A DNA stretch of 64,000 bases from Rhodocyclales bacterium (GTDB lineage: Bacteria > Pseudomonadota > Gammaproteobacteria > Burkholderiales > Rhodocyclaceae), in assembly GCA_016177805.1 (NCBI GenBank), contig JACOUN010000097.1:1-64000 (forward strand). The letters are read 5' to 3'. Under the pieces are notes generated by a model, which was not told where the DNA came from, did not search any database, and saw nothing but the letters and a program-made list of their open reading frames with translations. The stretch's first letter is position 1, and each line of letters starts with the position of its first letter. This document shows positions 52,496-60,002 of the stretch, piece by piece. The position numbers and the translations under genes were made by a program.

Positions 52496-53569
52496 TCAAT
52501 CCGTTCCCATCGCTTGCGCAACCAGTTTTTTGCATTCGGCCAGGTATTCCTTCCATGGCACGAACAGCAGACTGACGGGGTAAGGCGCGCCCTTGAAGAC
52601 CTCCGCCTGTTTTAGTTGGGCGTCGGTGAGCGTCATCTGACCGGAAAAGGCCGCATAAACCTGATCCCATACCCGCTGTGGCCCAACGGGGGGAGGCGGG
52701 CTGCCGCAGGCGCTCCAAATCAGATGGGTGTCGTTGTACATGGCCATGTCGGCCAAGTCTCCCGGCTCCAGGTCGGTGACCGCCGCACAAATCCGGTTGG
52801 CCATTTGGTGACAGACTCCGGAATGGAGATAGATGATTCCGCTGCAATCGCCAAGATGGAGTTTGCCTCTTGATTTCACCGGCGAAAGGTCAGGTTTGTT
52901 ACCGTAGTTCGTCCGAATATCATTGGGATCGAAGCAGCAAATCGTTCTGGCCAACCGGAGCTGGGCTTCTGTTGCCACGAATGACAGGGCGGGGTAGATC
53001 CAGTCTTCCGTATGTTCATTGGTCGAGGTTCCCCCGTAACAATCGAAGTTCACCGTCTGACTGCCGTCGAAGCTCACGACCTTCACATAGGCGTGGGCAG
53101 CCGCTTGTCCGATAACCGGTACGTAATAGCAACCGTAGTGCCCGACGTTGAAGATATGGGCCGGCGGGTTATCGGTCCAATCCGACTTGATGATCAACGT
53201 GAAGGAGCGCTCGTTTCTCCGGGTATCCAGATATTGGGGGTGGGGATTTGGGGTTGGACCTTCCATCCGATTTCTGGTGTGGCTGTTGTTGGCCCTTAAC
53301 CCGGCGCTGGCTCGGTCGCGATCGTGGGAACTCGGGTCGGCATAGGCAAAAAATTCAATGGTAGCCATGTTGAGAATGTCCTGGACATACCACCAGCCCC
53401 AGTTTCCGTTCTTGTTCAAGAGTTGGTTGGGACTGTCAATCGCTCCGATTTCCACTTCGCGCCCTGCCGGCACGAGCGTGCCTGAAGGGCCGCTAAGCTG
53501 AGTACCCCAGCTTCCAACACATTTGAAATCGTGCTTCGATTGATTCTCAACCCGGATTGTCATCGCCAT
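52496..53569 (-). CDS. Orphan protein of unknown function, G+C-poorer than neighbours
   Basis: 357 residues from the ATG at 53569, with a strong GAGGAGG site 8 bases upstream. The base composition is visibly lower in G+C than the surrounding genes and the codon use is freer, a sign of recent transfer. The N-terminus (IRVENQSKHDFKCVGSWG) looks like a beta-type domain. The C-terminal third holds LHLGDCSGIIYLHSGVCHQMANRICAA, where a Cys and a His stand in a peptidase-like setting, but no family is recognised. There is no signal peptide. It lies between the EPS operon and a truncated response regulator copy. Confidence 0.7.
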   Translation of the reverse strand: MAMTIRVENQSKHDFKCVGSWGTQLSGPSGTLVPAGREVEIGAIDSPNQLLNKNGNWGWWYVQDILNMATIEFFAYADPSSHDRDRASAGLRANNSHTRNRMEGPTPNPHPQYLDTRRNERSFTLIIKSDWTDNPPAHIFNVGHYGCYYVPVIGQAAAHAYVKVVSFDGSQTVNFDCYGGTSTNEHTEDWIYPALSFVATEAQLRLARTICCFDPNDIRTNYGNKPDLSPVKSRGKLHLGDCSGIIYLHSGVCHQMANRICAAVTDLEPGDLADMAMYNDTHLIWSACGSPPPPVGPQRVWDQVYAAFSGQMTLTDAQLKQAEVFKGAPYPVSLLFVPWKEYLAECKKLVAQAMGTD

Positions 53570-53663
53570 TTTCAAGACCTCCTCATAGGATTTTCGTCAA
53601 TCGCCCGCGTTACCGATGGTTGGTGCGGGCTGGATTTTCCGGGGGAACCCCAGACAGCAAGGT

Positions 53664-53782
53664 CCCTCGGCGGCGCTGGCGGCGCGGCCGGCCAGAACAG
53701 GATCCCCGGCCGCCTCGACGATGTCGGCGAAGTGGCGCAGGAACTCCGGGTTGTCCTCGATCAGCGCGACGCGAATGGGCAT
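53664..53782 (-). pseudogene. Truncated copy of a NarL-type response regulator
   Basis: From an ATG at 53782 the reading frame gives MPIRVALIEDNPEFLRHFADI and continues to AASAAEG, matching the first 41 residues of the intact regulator at 58357-58995. The DNA at 53664-53773 differs from 58874-58983 at only about six of 110 positions. At 53663 the match stops abruptly and the frame runs into unrelated sequence (stop at 53597). The DNA-binding domain is missing. The different first codons (MPIR against MDIT) suggest an old paralogue cut by the arrival of the orphan gene. Confidence 0.85.
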
Positions 53783-53851
53783 GATGCGGCCGCGTTTGGG
53801 GAGGGGGGCGGAGGAAAGCGGCAGTAGTGACTGAAGGAGCACATGGCTGTT

Positions 53852-53900
53852 AGCGTAGAGCGCCCGCCGCCGAGCGCCTATCCCACGAACATGCTATTGC
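53852..53900 (-). promoter_or_regulatory. Two-box promoter-like element, copy B
   Basis: Read on the minus strand: a 23-bp box (GCAATAGCATGTTCG followed by TGGGATAG; 53878-53900), a 12-bp variable spacer, then GGGCGCTCTA (53856-53865) leading into TACGCT (53852-53857), which fits a -10 hexamer. The same arrangement occurs at 56465-56513. Here it lies upstream of the truncated response regulator and starts right at the end of the DUF1566 gene. Confidence 0.65.
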
Positions 53901-53906
53901 CCCGGC

Positions 53907-55541
53907 TCACATGCCGCGCGCGGTGCACCACAAGTGATAGTGCGAACGCGCCAGACTGAAGGTTGCCGGGTTGGTACCGGGCGGCACTGCGGCAAGGTAG
54001 GCCGCGTAGGTGCCGGGCGGAATCGCGGCCAGCGGCGCTTGCCACGCGGTCGTGTTCAGCGCGGCACTGGAGTTCGCCCGCCACGGGGTGGCCTGGGCTG
54101 GGTACGGTAGCCATTGTCCGGCGCTGTTGAGCACCAGCAACACGCCGCCCGGAAGTTCGGCCACGATGTAGACATCCACCGGCTGGGCAAACGGCGCGAG
54201 CGAGACATTCAGCCACAGATCACGCTGCATGATCAGCGCGCTCGACAGCGGGCGCGCCGTGGCGGCCTCGGTCGAAGCGAATGTGTTCACATCCGGGCCG
54301 GTGCAGGCATACGATACCGGCGCGACGGGAAAAGGCAGGGTGCTCTCCGGAGCGTCACCACCACCACCGCCACCGCCACCCGCCGCAGTCACGCTGAACT
54401 GCGCCGCCACCCCGCCCACGGTCAGCGTCGCCACCCGCGTGCTGGCCGCCGCCCCGGCGGTCAGGCGCACTTCTAGCAGCGCGCCGTTTGTGACCGTGCC
54501 CGGCGCGCTGGTCCACGCCCCACCATTCACGCGGTACTCGGGGCTGCCTTCGCCGGCGATGCCGATACCGGTCGGTGCCGTGATGCCGGTCACCGTCTTG
54601 TTGTCGGCCGAGGCGGCCAGCGCCCCGGCGATCGCGTTGGTCACCGGTGCGTAGTTTCCGAGGGGGTCCGGGGTCGTGTCACTGCCTCCGGTTGCCGCCG
54701 TCACGCTGAACTGCGCCGCCACCCCGCCCACCGTCAGCGTCGCCACCCGCGTGCTGGCCGCTGCCCCGGCGGTCAGGCGTACTTCGAGCAGCGCGCCGTT
54801 TGCGACCGCACCCGGCGCGCTGGTCCAGGCGCCGTCATTCACGCGGTACTCGGGGCTGCCTTCGCCCGCGATGGCAACTCCGGTCATGGTGTCGATGCCT
54901 GACACCGTCTTGCTGTCGGTCGAGGTCGTCACCGCCCCGACCGTCGCATTCGTCACCGCCGTGAAGTTCCCCAATGCGTCCGGGGTTGCGTCACCACGGG
55001 CGTCAAAGGGGGAGAATGACTGTCCGCCGCGCACGAGGCGAACGTGGTGAGTGCCGCTGCGGAAGTCGAAGTAGGGGACACCATAGGAGAAGTTCACGCC
55101 CCACGCACCGTACGAAACGCCGGCGTAGGGTGAACCCGACCAGAAATCATCGTTCGGGGGGGCGGGGAAGATCGTGTTGTTGATCGCCGGATAGGCACGG
55201 CACTCCTCGACCAGCGAACGCAACTCGTTGATGTTGGGCAGGCGCCAGCCGCCGCGGCCGGCAAAGTCGTGGGCTTCGGCCAGATCGAGCGCGGCCTGCC
55301 AGGTGTGCGTGCTCGCAGTACCCGTGCAGGTTGCGCCGCTCCAGGTCTGCCCTTCGCTGCAGCGCTTCCACATCAGCCCGGTGGGCTTGTGGATCACGGT
55401 ACCGTCACCATAGTCGGTGTAGGCGCTGTCCGGATTGACCGGCGGAATCGCGTTCTGGCAGATCACCGCATGGGCGGGCGCGAACGGGACGGCCGCGAGG
55501 ATTGCCAGGAGAAATCGGAGCAGAGGGCGAGAGGTCTTCAT
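53907..55541 (-). CDS. Large secreted DUF1566 (Lcl C-terminal-like) protein with repeats
   Basis: 544 residues from the ATG at 55541. Signal peptide cut after FAPAHA. The DUF1566 domain (about 28-175) contains TGLMWKRCSEGQTW, GGWRLPNINELRSLVE, and FWSGSPYAG ending in HHVRLVRGGQSFS. Two similar 104-residue repeats follow (about 188-290 and 292-395), each with GEGSPEYRVN-GAWTSAPG and TLTVGGVAAQFSVTAA. A Gly-rich linker and a C-terminal domain (about 430-544) end it. DUF1566 domains resemble lectin-like folds of surface proteins. It is second in an operon after another DUF1566 gene. Confidence 0.85.
   Translation of the reverse strand: MKTSRPLLRFLLAILAAVPFAPAHAVICQNAIPPVNPDSAYTDYGDGTVIHKPTGLMWKRCSEGQTWSGATCTGTASTHTWQAALDLAEAHDFAGRGGWRLPNINELRSLVEECRAYPAINNTIFPAPPNDDFWSGSPYAGVSYGAWGVNFSYGVPYFDFRSGTHHVRLVRGGQSFSPFDARGDATPDALGNFTAVTNATVGAVTTSTDSKTVSGIDTMTGVAIAGEGSPEYRVNDGAWTSAPGAVANGALLEVRLTAGAAASTRVATLTVGGVAAQFSVTAATGGSDTTPDPLGNYAPVTNAIAGALAASADNKTVTGITAPTGIGIAGEGSPEYRVNGGAWTSAPGTVTNGALLEVRLTAGAAASTRVATLTVGGVAAQFSVTAAGGGGGGGGDAPESTLPFPVAPVSYACTGPDVNTFASTEAATARPLSSALIMQRDLWLNVSLAPFAQPVDVYIVAELPGGVLLVLNSAGQWLPYPAQATPWRANSSAALNTTAWQAPLAAIPPGTYAAYLAAVPPGTNPATFSLARSHYHLWCTARGM
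54391..54981 (-). repeat. In-frame 312-bp tandem duplication inside the DUF1566 gene
   Basis: The block starting ACGCTGAACTGCGCCGCC at 54391 recurs at 54703, exactly 312 bases (104 codons) later. The first 200 bases are nearly identical, the rest diverges. It encodes the two repeat domains and is a likely site of repeat-number change. Confidence 0.85.
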
Positions 55542-55632
55542 CGAGAAACTCCTGGGGCAATGTCGAAAAGGTGAGATTGCCGTTACGGGCCGCGTTGATC
55601 GTGCATGCCGGATCGATGTCAAGGGAGCAAGA

Positions 55633-56427
55633 TCACTGTCCGCCGCGCACGAGACGAACTCTGCTGATGTCTGAGCTACGGTCGCCCATGCCTCCGCTGC
55701 CTTGGCTGAAGCTCACGACCCACGCGAAGCTGGAATCGTAGGCGAAGGGCGAGCCGGACCAGAAACCCGAACTCGGCGAGTTCGGAAAATAGTCCGGGTC
55801 GATCGCCGGGTTGGTACGGTTGCGATCGGCAATGCCCTCCAGTTCCTTGACCGTCGGCATGCGCCAGTCGTTAAAGCCGCACAGCGCCGCTGCGTTGACC
55901 GCGCTGACGTAGTTGCTGGTATTGCACTCACTCAGACCGAGCGTGGCGTTGCATGTGGTGGTATCGCCGATCGTACCGGGGTTGCCGTCAGGACTGGCGG
56001 GGTCGTACCAGGTGTAGGCGTGGCCCCGGTGGCGTGTCTGCAGCGTGTCGTCGAGTTTGACCTCCCACACCCGTCCGGTGACGTTGTCGCGCGTGCACGC
56101 CCAGTCGCCGGGGTTGGTGCCAAGCACGGCGCTGGCCGGCAGTGCCGTGCCGTCGTTGGCGATCTTGGTGAAGTCGAAGCCGTTGGCTGCATCGGCGCTG
56201 CCGCCGATCTTGGTCAGCACTCCGGCCTGGGCAGCGGCGTCGCGCCCGTAGTCGGCGTCCTGCCCGGCGGGGTTGGGGGTGCATGGCGCGGGGGTGTTGC
56301 CGTCCGGGTAGCCGCCGCACAGGGTGATGCCGGTGTCGTTGAGGGGGGCGGTTTGCGCCGATGCTGCACACAACGCGACGAACAGGGCAAGGAAGGCCCG
56401 CGAGGGGGAGTGATGGAACGGATGCAT
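55633..56427 (-). CDS. Secreted DUF1566 protein
   Basis: 264 residues from the ATG with GGGAG 8 bases upstream. Signal peptide cut after ASAQTA (about residue 27). The DUF1566 domain has TGRVWEVKLDD, CGFNDWRMPTVKELEGIADRN, FWSGSPFAYDSSFAWVV and a C-terminal RVRLVRGGQ, the same ending as in the larger neighbour. An N-terminal GITLCGGYPDGNT part may hold a disulfide. It heads the two-gene DUF1566 operon, with a promoter-like element 38 bases upstream. Confidence 0.85.
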   Translation of the reverse strand: MHPFHHSPSRAFLALFVALCAASAQTAPLNDTGITLCGGYPDGNTPAPCTPNPAGQDADYGRDAAAQAGVLTKIGGSADAANGFDFTKIANDGTALPASAVLGTNPGDWACTRDNVTGRVWEVKLDDTLQTRHRGHAYTWYDPASPDGNPGTIGDTTTCNATLGLSECNTSNYVSAVNAAALCGFNDWRMPTVKELEGIADRNRTNPAIDPDYFPNSPSSGFWSGSPFAYDSSFAWVVSFSQGSGGMGDRSSDISRVRLVRGGQ

Positions 56428-56464
56428 GGGGCTTGCTCCCGGGCGCAGAGGTGGACTGCCCGGT

Positions 56465-56513
56465 AGCCTAGAGCGCCCGCTGGTGCCCGGCTATCCCACG
56501 AACATGCTATTGC
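56465..56513 (-). promoter_or_regulatory. Two-box promoter-like element, copy A
   Basis: On the minus strand the 23-bp box is identical to copy B (56491-56513), the spacer is again 12 bp but with different bases, and GGGCGCTCTA recurs (56469-56478), running into TAGGCT (56465-56470) as a possible -10. No good -35 is seen at 17 bases, so the 23-bp box may bind an activator; the adjacent NarL-type regulator is the obvious candidate. The predicted start lies about 30 bases before the DUF1566 ATG. The box overlaps the end of the kinase gene. Confidence 0.7.
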
Positions 56514-58360
56514 GCCGGGGTGGCCGGGTGTGCCTTGCGCAGGCGGATTTCGCTGCCGGTGGCCGAGCTGCGGATGTCGAGCACGGCACCCATCGCGGCG
56601 GCGCGCTGGCGCATGTGGGCGAGACCGCGTCCGCGCCCGGCGGCGCCGGGGTCGAAGCCGCGGCCGTTGTCGGCGACGGCGATCTCGAGTGCGCCGCCCT
56701 CTTCGCGCACCGTAACGCACAGGCGCGAGGCGCCGGCGTGCTTGAGCACGTTGGCGATGGCCTCCTGCAGGGTGCGCAGCAGCGCCAGCCCTTCGCGCGG
56801 CTCGATCTGGATGGCGTCGCTCGCGGTGGCGATGCGCCAGTCGAGCGTGATGCCGGCGGCGGCCAGGCGCGGCTCCATGCGAAAACGCAGGGCGCCGAGC
56901 GCCGAGAGCAGGTCGTCGTCGCCCGGCGCCAGGGCGTCGATGGCCAGGCGCATGTCGTCGATGCATTCGCGCAGCACCTGGGAGATCTCGCGCTCGCCGG
57001 CGGCGCCGCGTTCGACCATGGCGAGGGCGGAGAGCAGTTGCGAGCCGAGACCGTCGTGCATGTCCTGCACGATGCGGCCCCGTTCCGCAGCGGCGGCCTG
57101 GGCGGATTCGAGGCGGCGCAGGGCTTCGTGGCTGGCGGTGAGTTCGGCCTCCCGCGCCCGCACGCGTGCCTCCAGCCGCTCGTTGGCGCGCTCGGCCAGG
57201 CCGAGGGCGGCGACGAAATGCACCAGCAGCACCAGGCAGATGCCGAGGATCACCAGCGGCGTCAGGACGTGGGAAATGTAGATGTTGCTGAAGGAAATCC
57301 AGCCGCCCTTGACGGCGATATCCCAGGCGAAGGCGGCGCCGGTGAAGATCAGCGTGGCGGCCAGTGCGACGGTGTCCCAGCTGCGGATGCGCCAGGCCGC
57401 GCGCACGATCATGGTTACGGCCAGCAGGTTGAGCGGAATCGCACCGGCATACCAGAGCGCGTCCCGGTGCAGGAAAGCCTGGCCCAGCAGGATCATGGCG
57501 AGCGGGCCGACGGCGGCGTAGGCGAGCGCCGCGCGCTCGATCCAGGCGCGGTGCCAGCGCGCCACGCGCAGCACGAACAGACACAGCAGGATGTCGCCGT
57601 AGCCGGTGCCGGCGTAGTAGACGGCACGCCAGGGAACCCACCATTCCAGCGGCACCAGCGGCCACACGTGATGGATGGTGCGGATGCCCCACATCAGCGC
57701 CGCCAGGCCGAGCATGCCGTAGAGGATGTCCTGCCGGCGCAGCAGCCAGATGGTCAGCAGCAGCAGCCCGCCCGTGGTCAGCAGCCAGACGGAGATCATG
57801 GCGACGTTGTATTCCCAGAACAGGCGCTTTTCGTAGCGGGCGCGGATGGCTTCCGGCGGGCCGACGAAGGGCGCGCCGAAGCCGATCTGGGCATAACGGC
57901 TGGACATGCCCACGTGCAGGGTGTTTTCGCCGGGCCGCAACCCCTGGGTCGGCAGGAAGAACTCGTGGGGCCGCAGCCAGTTGGCCTGGACGGTGGGCGA
58001 GGAGCCGGCCACCGCGCCGGCGAGGGCACCGTTGAGGAACAGGCTGCCGCCGCTATACAGACGCGGGAAGAGCACGGCCTGGCTCTGGCCCGGACGGTCG
58101 TCGAGGCGGAAGTTGAGGCGGAACCATACCCTGACCAGCCCTTGTTCCGGGTTGTCGACCTGGCCGGGCAGGGTCAACGGGCGCCAGCGCGGGTCGTCGT
58201 CCCTGGGGGGGATACTCATCTCGTGCCAGGGTTCGACGAGATAGCGGGCGTCGCGCAGCTCGACCACGACTTCGCCCGGGCCGCCGTCGACCGCCCTGGC
58301 GGGCAAAGTCAGTCCCATCAGGACGGCGAGCAAGGCGATGAGTACCCCACGGGCGCTCAC
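56507..58360 (-). CDS. NarL-type sensor histidine kinase with periplasmic sensor domain
   Basis: 617 residues from a GTG that overlaps the response regulator stop (GTGA). A signal-like N-terminus (1-23) is followed by a periplasmic jelly-roll-like domain (about 25-180) of the 7TMR-DISM type, with VRVWFRLNFRLDD and SGGSLFLNGALAG. About seven membrane helices (185-385), a coiled coil (388-428), HisKA_3 with His435 in QDMHDGLGSQLL, and a HATPase domain with EAIANVLKHAGA and VADNGRGFDPG complete it. The sensor domain type often binds carbohydrates. It pairs with the regulator encoded directly upstream. Confidence 0.9.
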   Translation of the reverse strand: MSARGVLIALLAVLMGLTLPARAVDGGPGEVVVELRDARYLVEPWHEMSIPPRDDDPRWRPLTLPGQVDNPEQGLVRVWFRLNFRLDDRPGQSQAVLFPRLYSGGSLFLNGALAGAVAGSSPTVQANWLRPHEFFLPTQGLRPGENTLHVGMSSRYAQIGFGAPFVGPPEAIRARYEKRLFWEYNVAMISVWLLTTGGLLLLTIWLLRRQDILYGMLGLAALMWGIRTIHHVWPLVPLEWWVPWRAVYYAGTGYGDILLCLFVLRVARWHRAWIERAALAYAAVGPLAMILLGQAFLHRDALWYAGAIPLNLLAVTMIVRAAWRIRSWDTVALAATLIFTGAAFAWDIAVKGGWISFSNIYISHVLTPLVILGICLVLLVHFVAALGLAERANERLEARVRAREAELTASHEALRRLESAQAAAAERGRIVQDMHDGLGSQLLSALAMVERGAAGEREISQVLRECIDDMRLAIDALAPGDDDLLSALGALRFRMEPRLAAAGITLDWRIATASDAIQIEPREGLALLRTLQEAIANVLKHAGASRLCVTVREEGGALEIAVADNGRGFDPGAAGRGRGLAHMRQRAAAMGAVLDIRSSATGSEIRLRKAHPATPAQ

Positions 58361-58995
58361 TTCAGCAACCCCATCTGCCGCGCCTCGAAAACCGCCTCGC
58401 TGCGGGAGTTGACGGCGAGTTTGCGGTAGATCTTGCGCACATGGGCGGTGACGGTGTGCGGCGAGATGGCGAGGGCCTTGCCGACCTCGGCGAAGGACAA
58501 GCCCTTGGCGACGAGGGTGAGGATTTCGCCCTCGCGGGCGGAAAGCGGGCTGGCGCTGGCGGCGGTGGGTGGGGCGCGGAAGCGGCGCAGCAGGCGGCGG
58601 GCGATCGACGGGCTCAGCGGTGCGCCGCCCTGGCGCAGCTCGCGGATGCAGGCGACGATCTCCGTGGGCAGGGCGTCCTTGAGCAGATAGCCGGCGGCAC
58701 CGGCTTCGAGGGAGCGCAGCACGTGCTCGTCGTCACCGAAGACGGTGATCACCATGACGTCAGCCTCGGGCTGGCCGGCGGCGATGCGGGCGATGATGTC
58801 GATGCCGTCGCCGTCGGGCAGGCCGAGATCGACGAGGTAGACGTCGGCGGCGTGCCGGGCAGCGAGGGCGTGCCCCTCGGCGGCGCTGGCGGCGCGGCCG
58901 GCCAGAACAAGATCCTGCGCTGCCTCGACGATGTCGGCGAAGCGGCGCAGGAACTCCGGGTTGTCCTCGATCAGCGCGACGCGGGTGATGTCCAT
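58357..58995 (-). CDS. NarL/FixJ-family response regulator
   Basis: 212 residues from the ATG that begins MDITRVALIEDNPEF. The receiver has acidic Glu10-Asp11, phospho-acceptor Asp56 in YLVDLGLPDG, and Lys in LLKDALP. The LuxR-type helix-turn-helix (about 148-208) has LSAREGEILTLVAKGLSFAEVGKAL and SPHTVTAHVRKIYRKL. It is the first gene of a two-gene operon with the kinase. The neighbouring DUF1566 operon and the shared two-box element suggest its targets. A truncated paralogue lies at 53664-53782. Confidence 0.93.
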   Translation of the reverse strand: MDITRVALIEDNPEFLRRFADIVEAAQDLVLAGRAASAAEGHALAARHAADVYLVDLGLPDGDGIDIIARIAAGQPEADVMVITVFGDDEHVLRSLEAGAAGYLLKDALPTEIVACIRELRQGGAPLSPSIARRLLRRFRAPPTAASASPLSAREGEILTLVAKGLSFAEVGKALAISPHTVTAHVRKIYRKLAVNSRSEAVFEARQMGLLK

Positions 58996-59090
58996 GGTGG
59001 CGGCCAAGATACCATGGCGGCCGCAGTTCGCGTTCTCCAGGGGCGGGCAAGTGTCACAGTGTTTGGCTCGCATCCCTTACAATTCGCGTG

Positions 59091-59948
59091 ATGAATCAGA
59101 CACCTTTTCCTGGCGCCGGCGCCGACGCCGGCGCCTCGCCGCTCGGCAAAGCCGTCACCTACCGCGCTACCTACGCCCCGGAGCTGCTGTTTCCGATAGC
59201 GCGCCAGAGCAAACGCGACGAACTCGGTATCGCGGCGGACGCGCTGCCGTTCGTGGGCGAGGATGTGTGGAACGCCTATGAGTTGTCGTGGCTGAACGAA
59301 CGCGGCAAGCCGGTGGTCGCGCTGGGCGAGTTTCGTGTGCCGGCGGAGTCGGCGCGGCTGATCGAGTCGAAATCGCTCAAGCTCTATCTCAACTCGTTCA
59401 ACCAGAGCCGTTTTGTCAGCCCCGAGGCGGTGCAGGCGCTGATTGCCCGCGATCTGTCGCAGGCGTGCGGGGCGGCGGTGGAGGTGAGCATAGCGCCGCT
59501 GTCGCGGTGCCCACAGCGCGTTGCCGCATACCCCGATGGGGAGTTGCTCGACGACATGGACATCGACATCGACACCTATCTGCCGGCCCCGCATCTGCTG
59601 GGGTGCGACGCGGCGAGGGGGGGGGTGGTCGAAACGCTGTACACCCATCTGCTCAAGTCGAACTGCCTCGTCACCGGGCAGCCCGACTGGGGCATGCTGG
59701 TGGTCAGCTATGCGGGGGCGGCGATCGACCGGGCCGGTTTGCTGCGCTATGTCGTGTCGCTGCGCAACCACAACGAGTTTCATGAGCAGTGTGTCGAACG
59801 CGTGTTCTGCGACATCCTGCGCCGCTGCCAGCCCGAGCGGCTGGCGGTGTGGGCGCGCTATACGCGGCGCGGTGGGCTGGACATCAACCCGTTCCGCTCG
59901 ACCGGCGACATCGCCATGCCTGCCAACGTAGCCGAAGTTCGTCAGTAG
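59091..59948 (+). CDS. queF: NADPH-dependent 7-cyano-7-deazaguanine reductase
   Basis: 285 residues, the long QueF form. The family motif IESKSLKLYLNSFNQ (91-105) and FVSPEAVQ are present, as is the nucleophile Cys192 in SNCLVTGQPDWG, with Asp199 nearby. It reduces preQ0 to preQ1 in queuosine synthesis for tRNA. A TACAAT lies only 7 bases before the ATG, and a GTG is found one codon earlier, so the mRNA may have little or no leader. It is divergent from the two-component operon. Confidence 0.96.
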   Translation: MNQTPFPGAGADAGASPLGKAVTYRATYAPELLFPIARQSKRDELGIAADALPFVGEDVWNAYELSWLNERGKPVVALGEFRVPAESARLIESKSLKLYLNSFNQSRFVSPEAVQALIARDLSQACGAAVEVSIAPLSRCPQRVAAYPDGELLDDMDIDIDTYLPAPHLLGCDAARGGVVETLYTHLLKSNCLVTGQPDWGMLVVSYAGAAIDRAGLLRYVVSLRNHNEFHEQCVERVFCDILRRCQPERLAVWARYTRRGGLDINPFRSTGDIAMPANVAEVRQ

Positions 59949-60002
59949 TCGTAGACTCGACCACACCAGCACCTCCGCCCGCCCGGTGCAATGGAGTCGT
60001 CC

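Noticed and set aside
54391-54981. CRISPR-like or mobile repeat
   Set aside because: The 312-bp repeats are in frame and encode a domain; there are no short spaced repeats and no cas genes.
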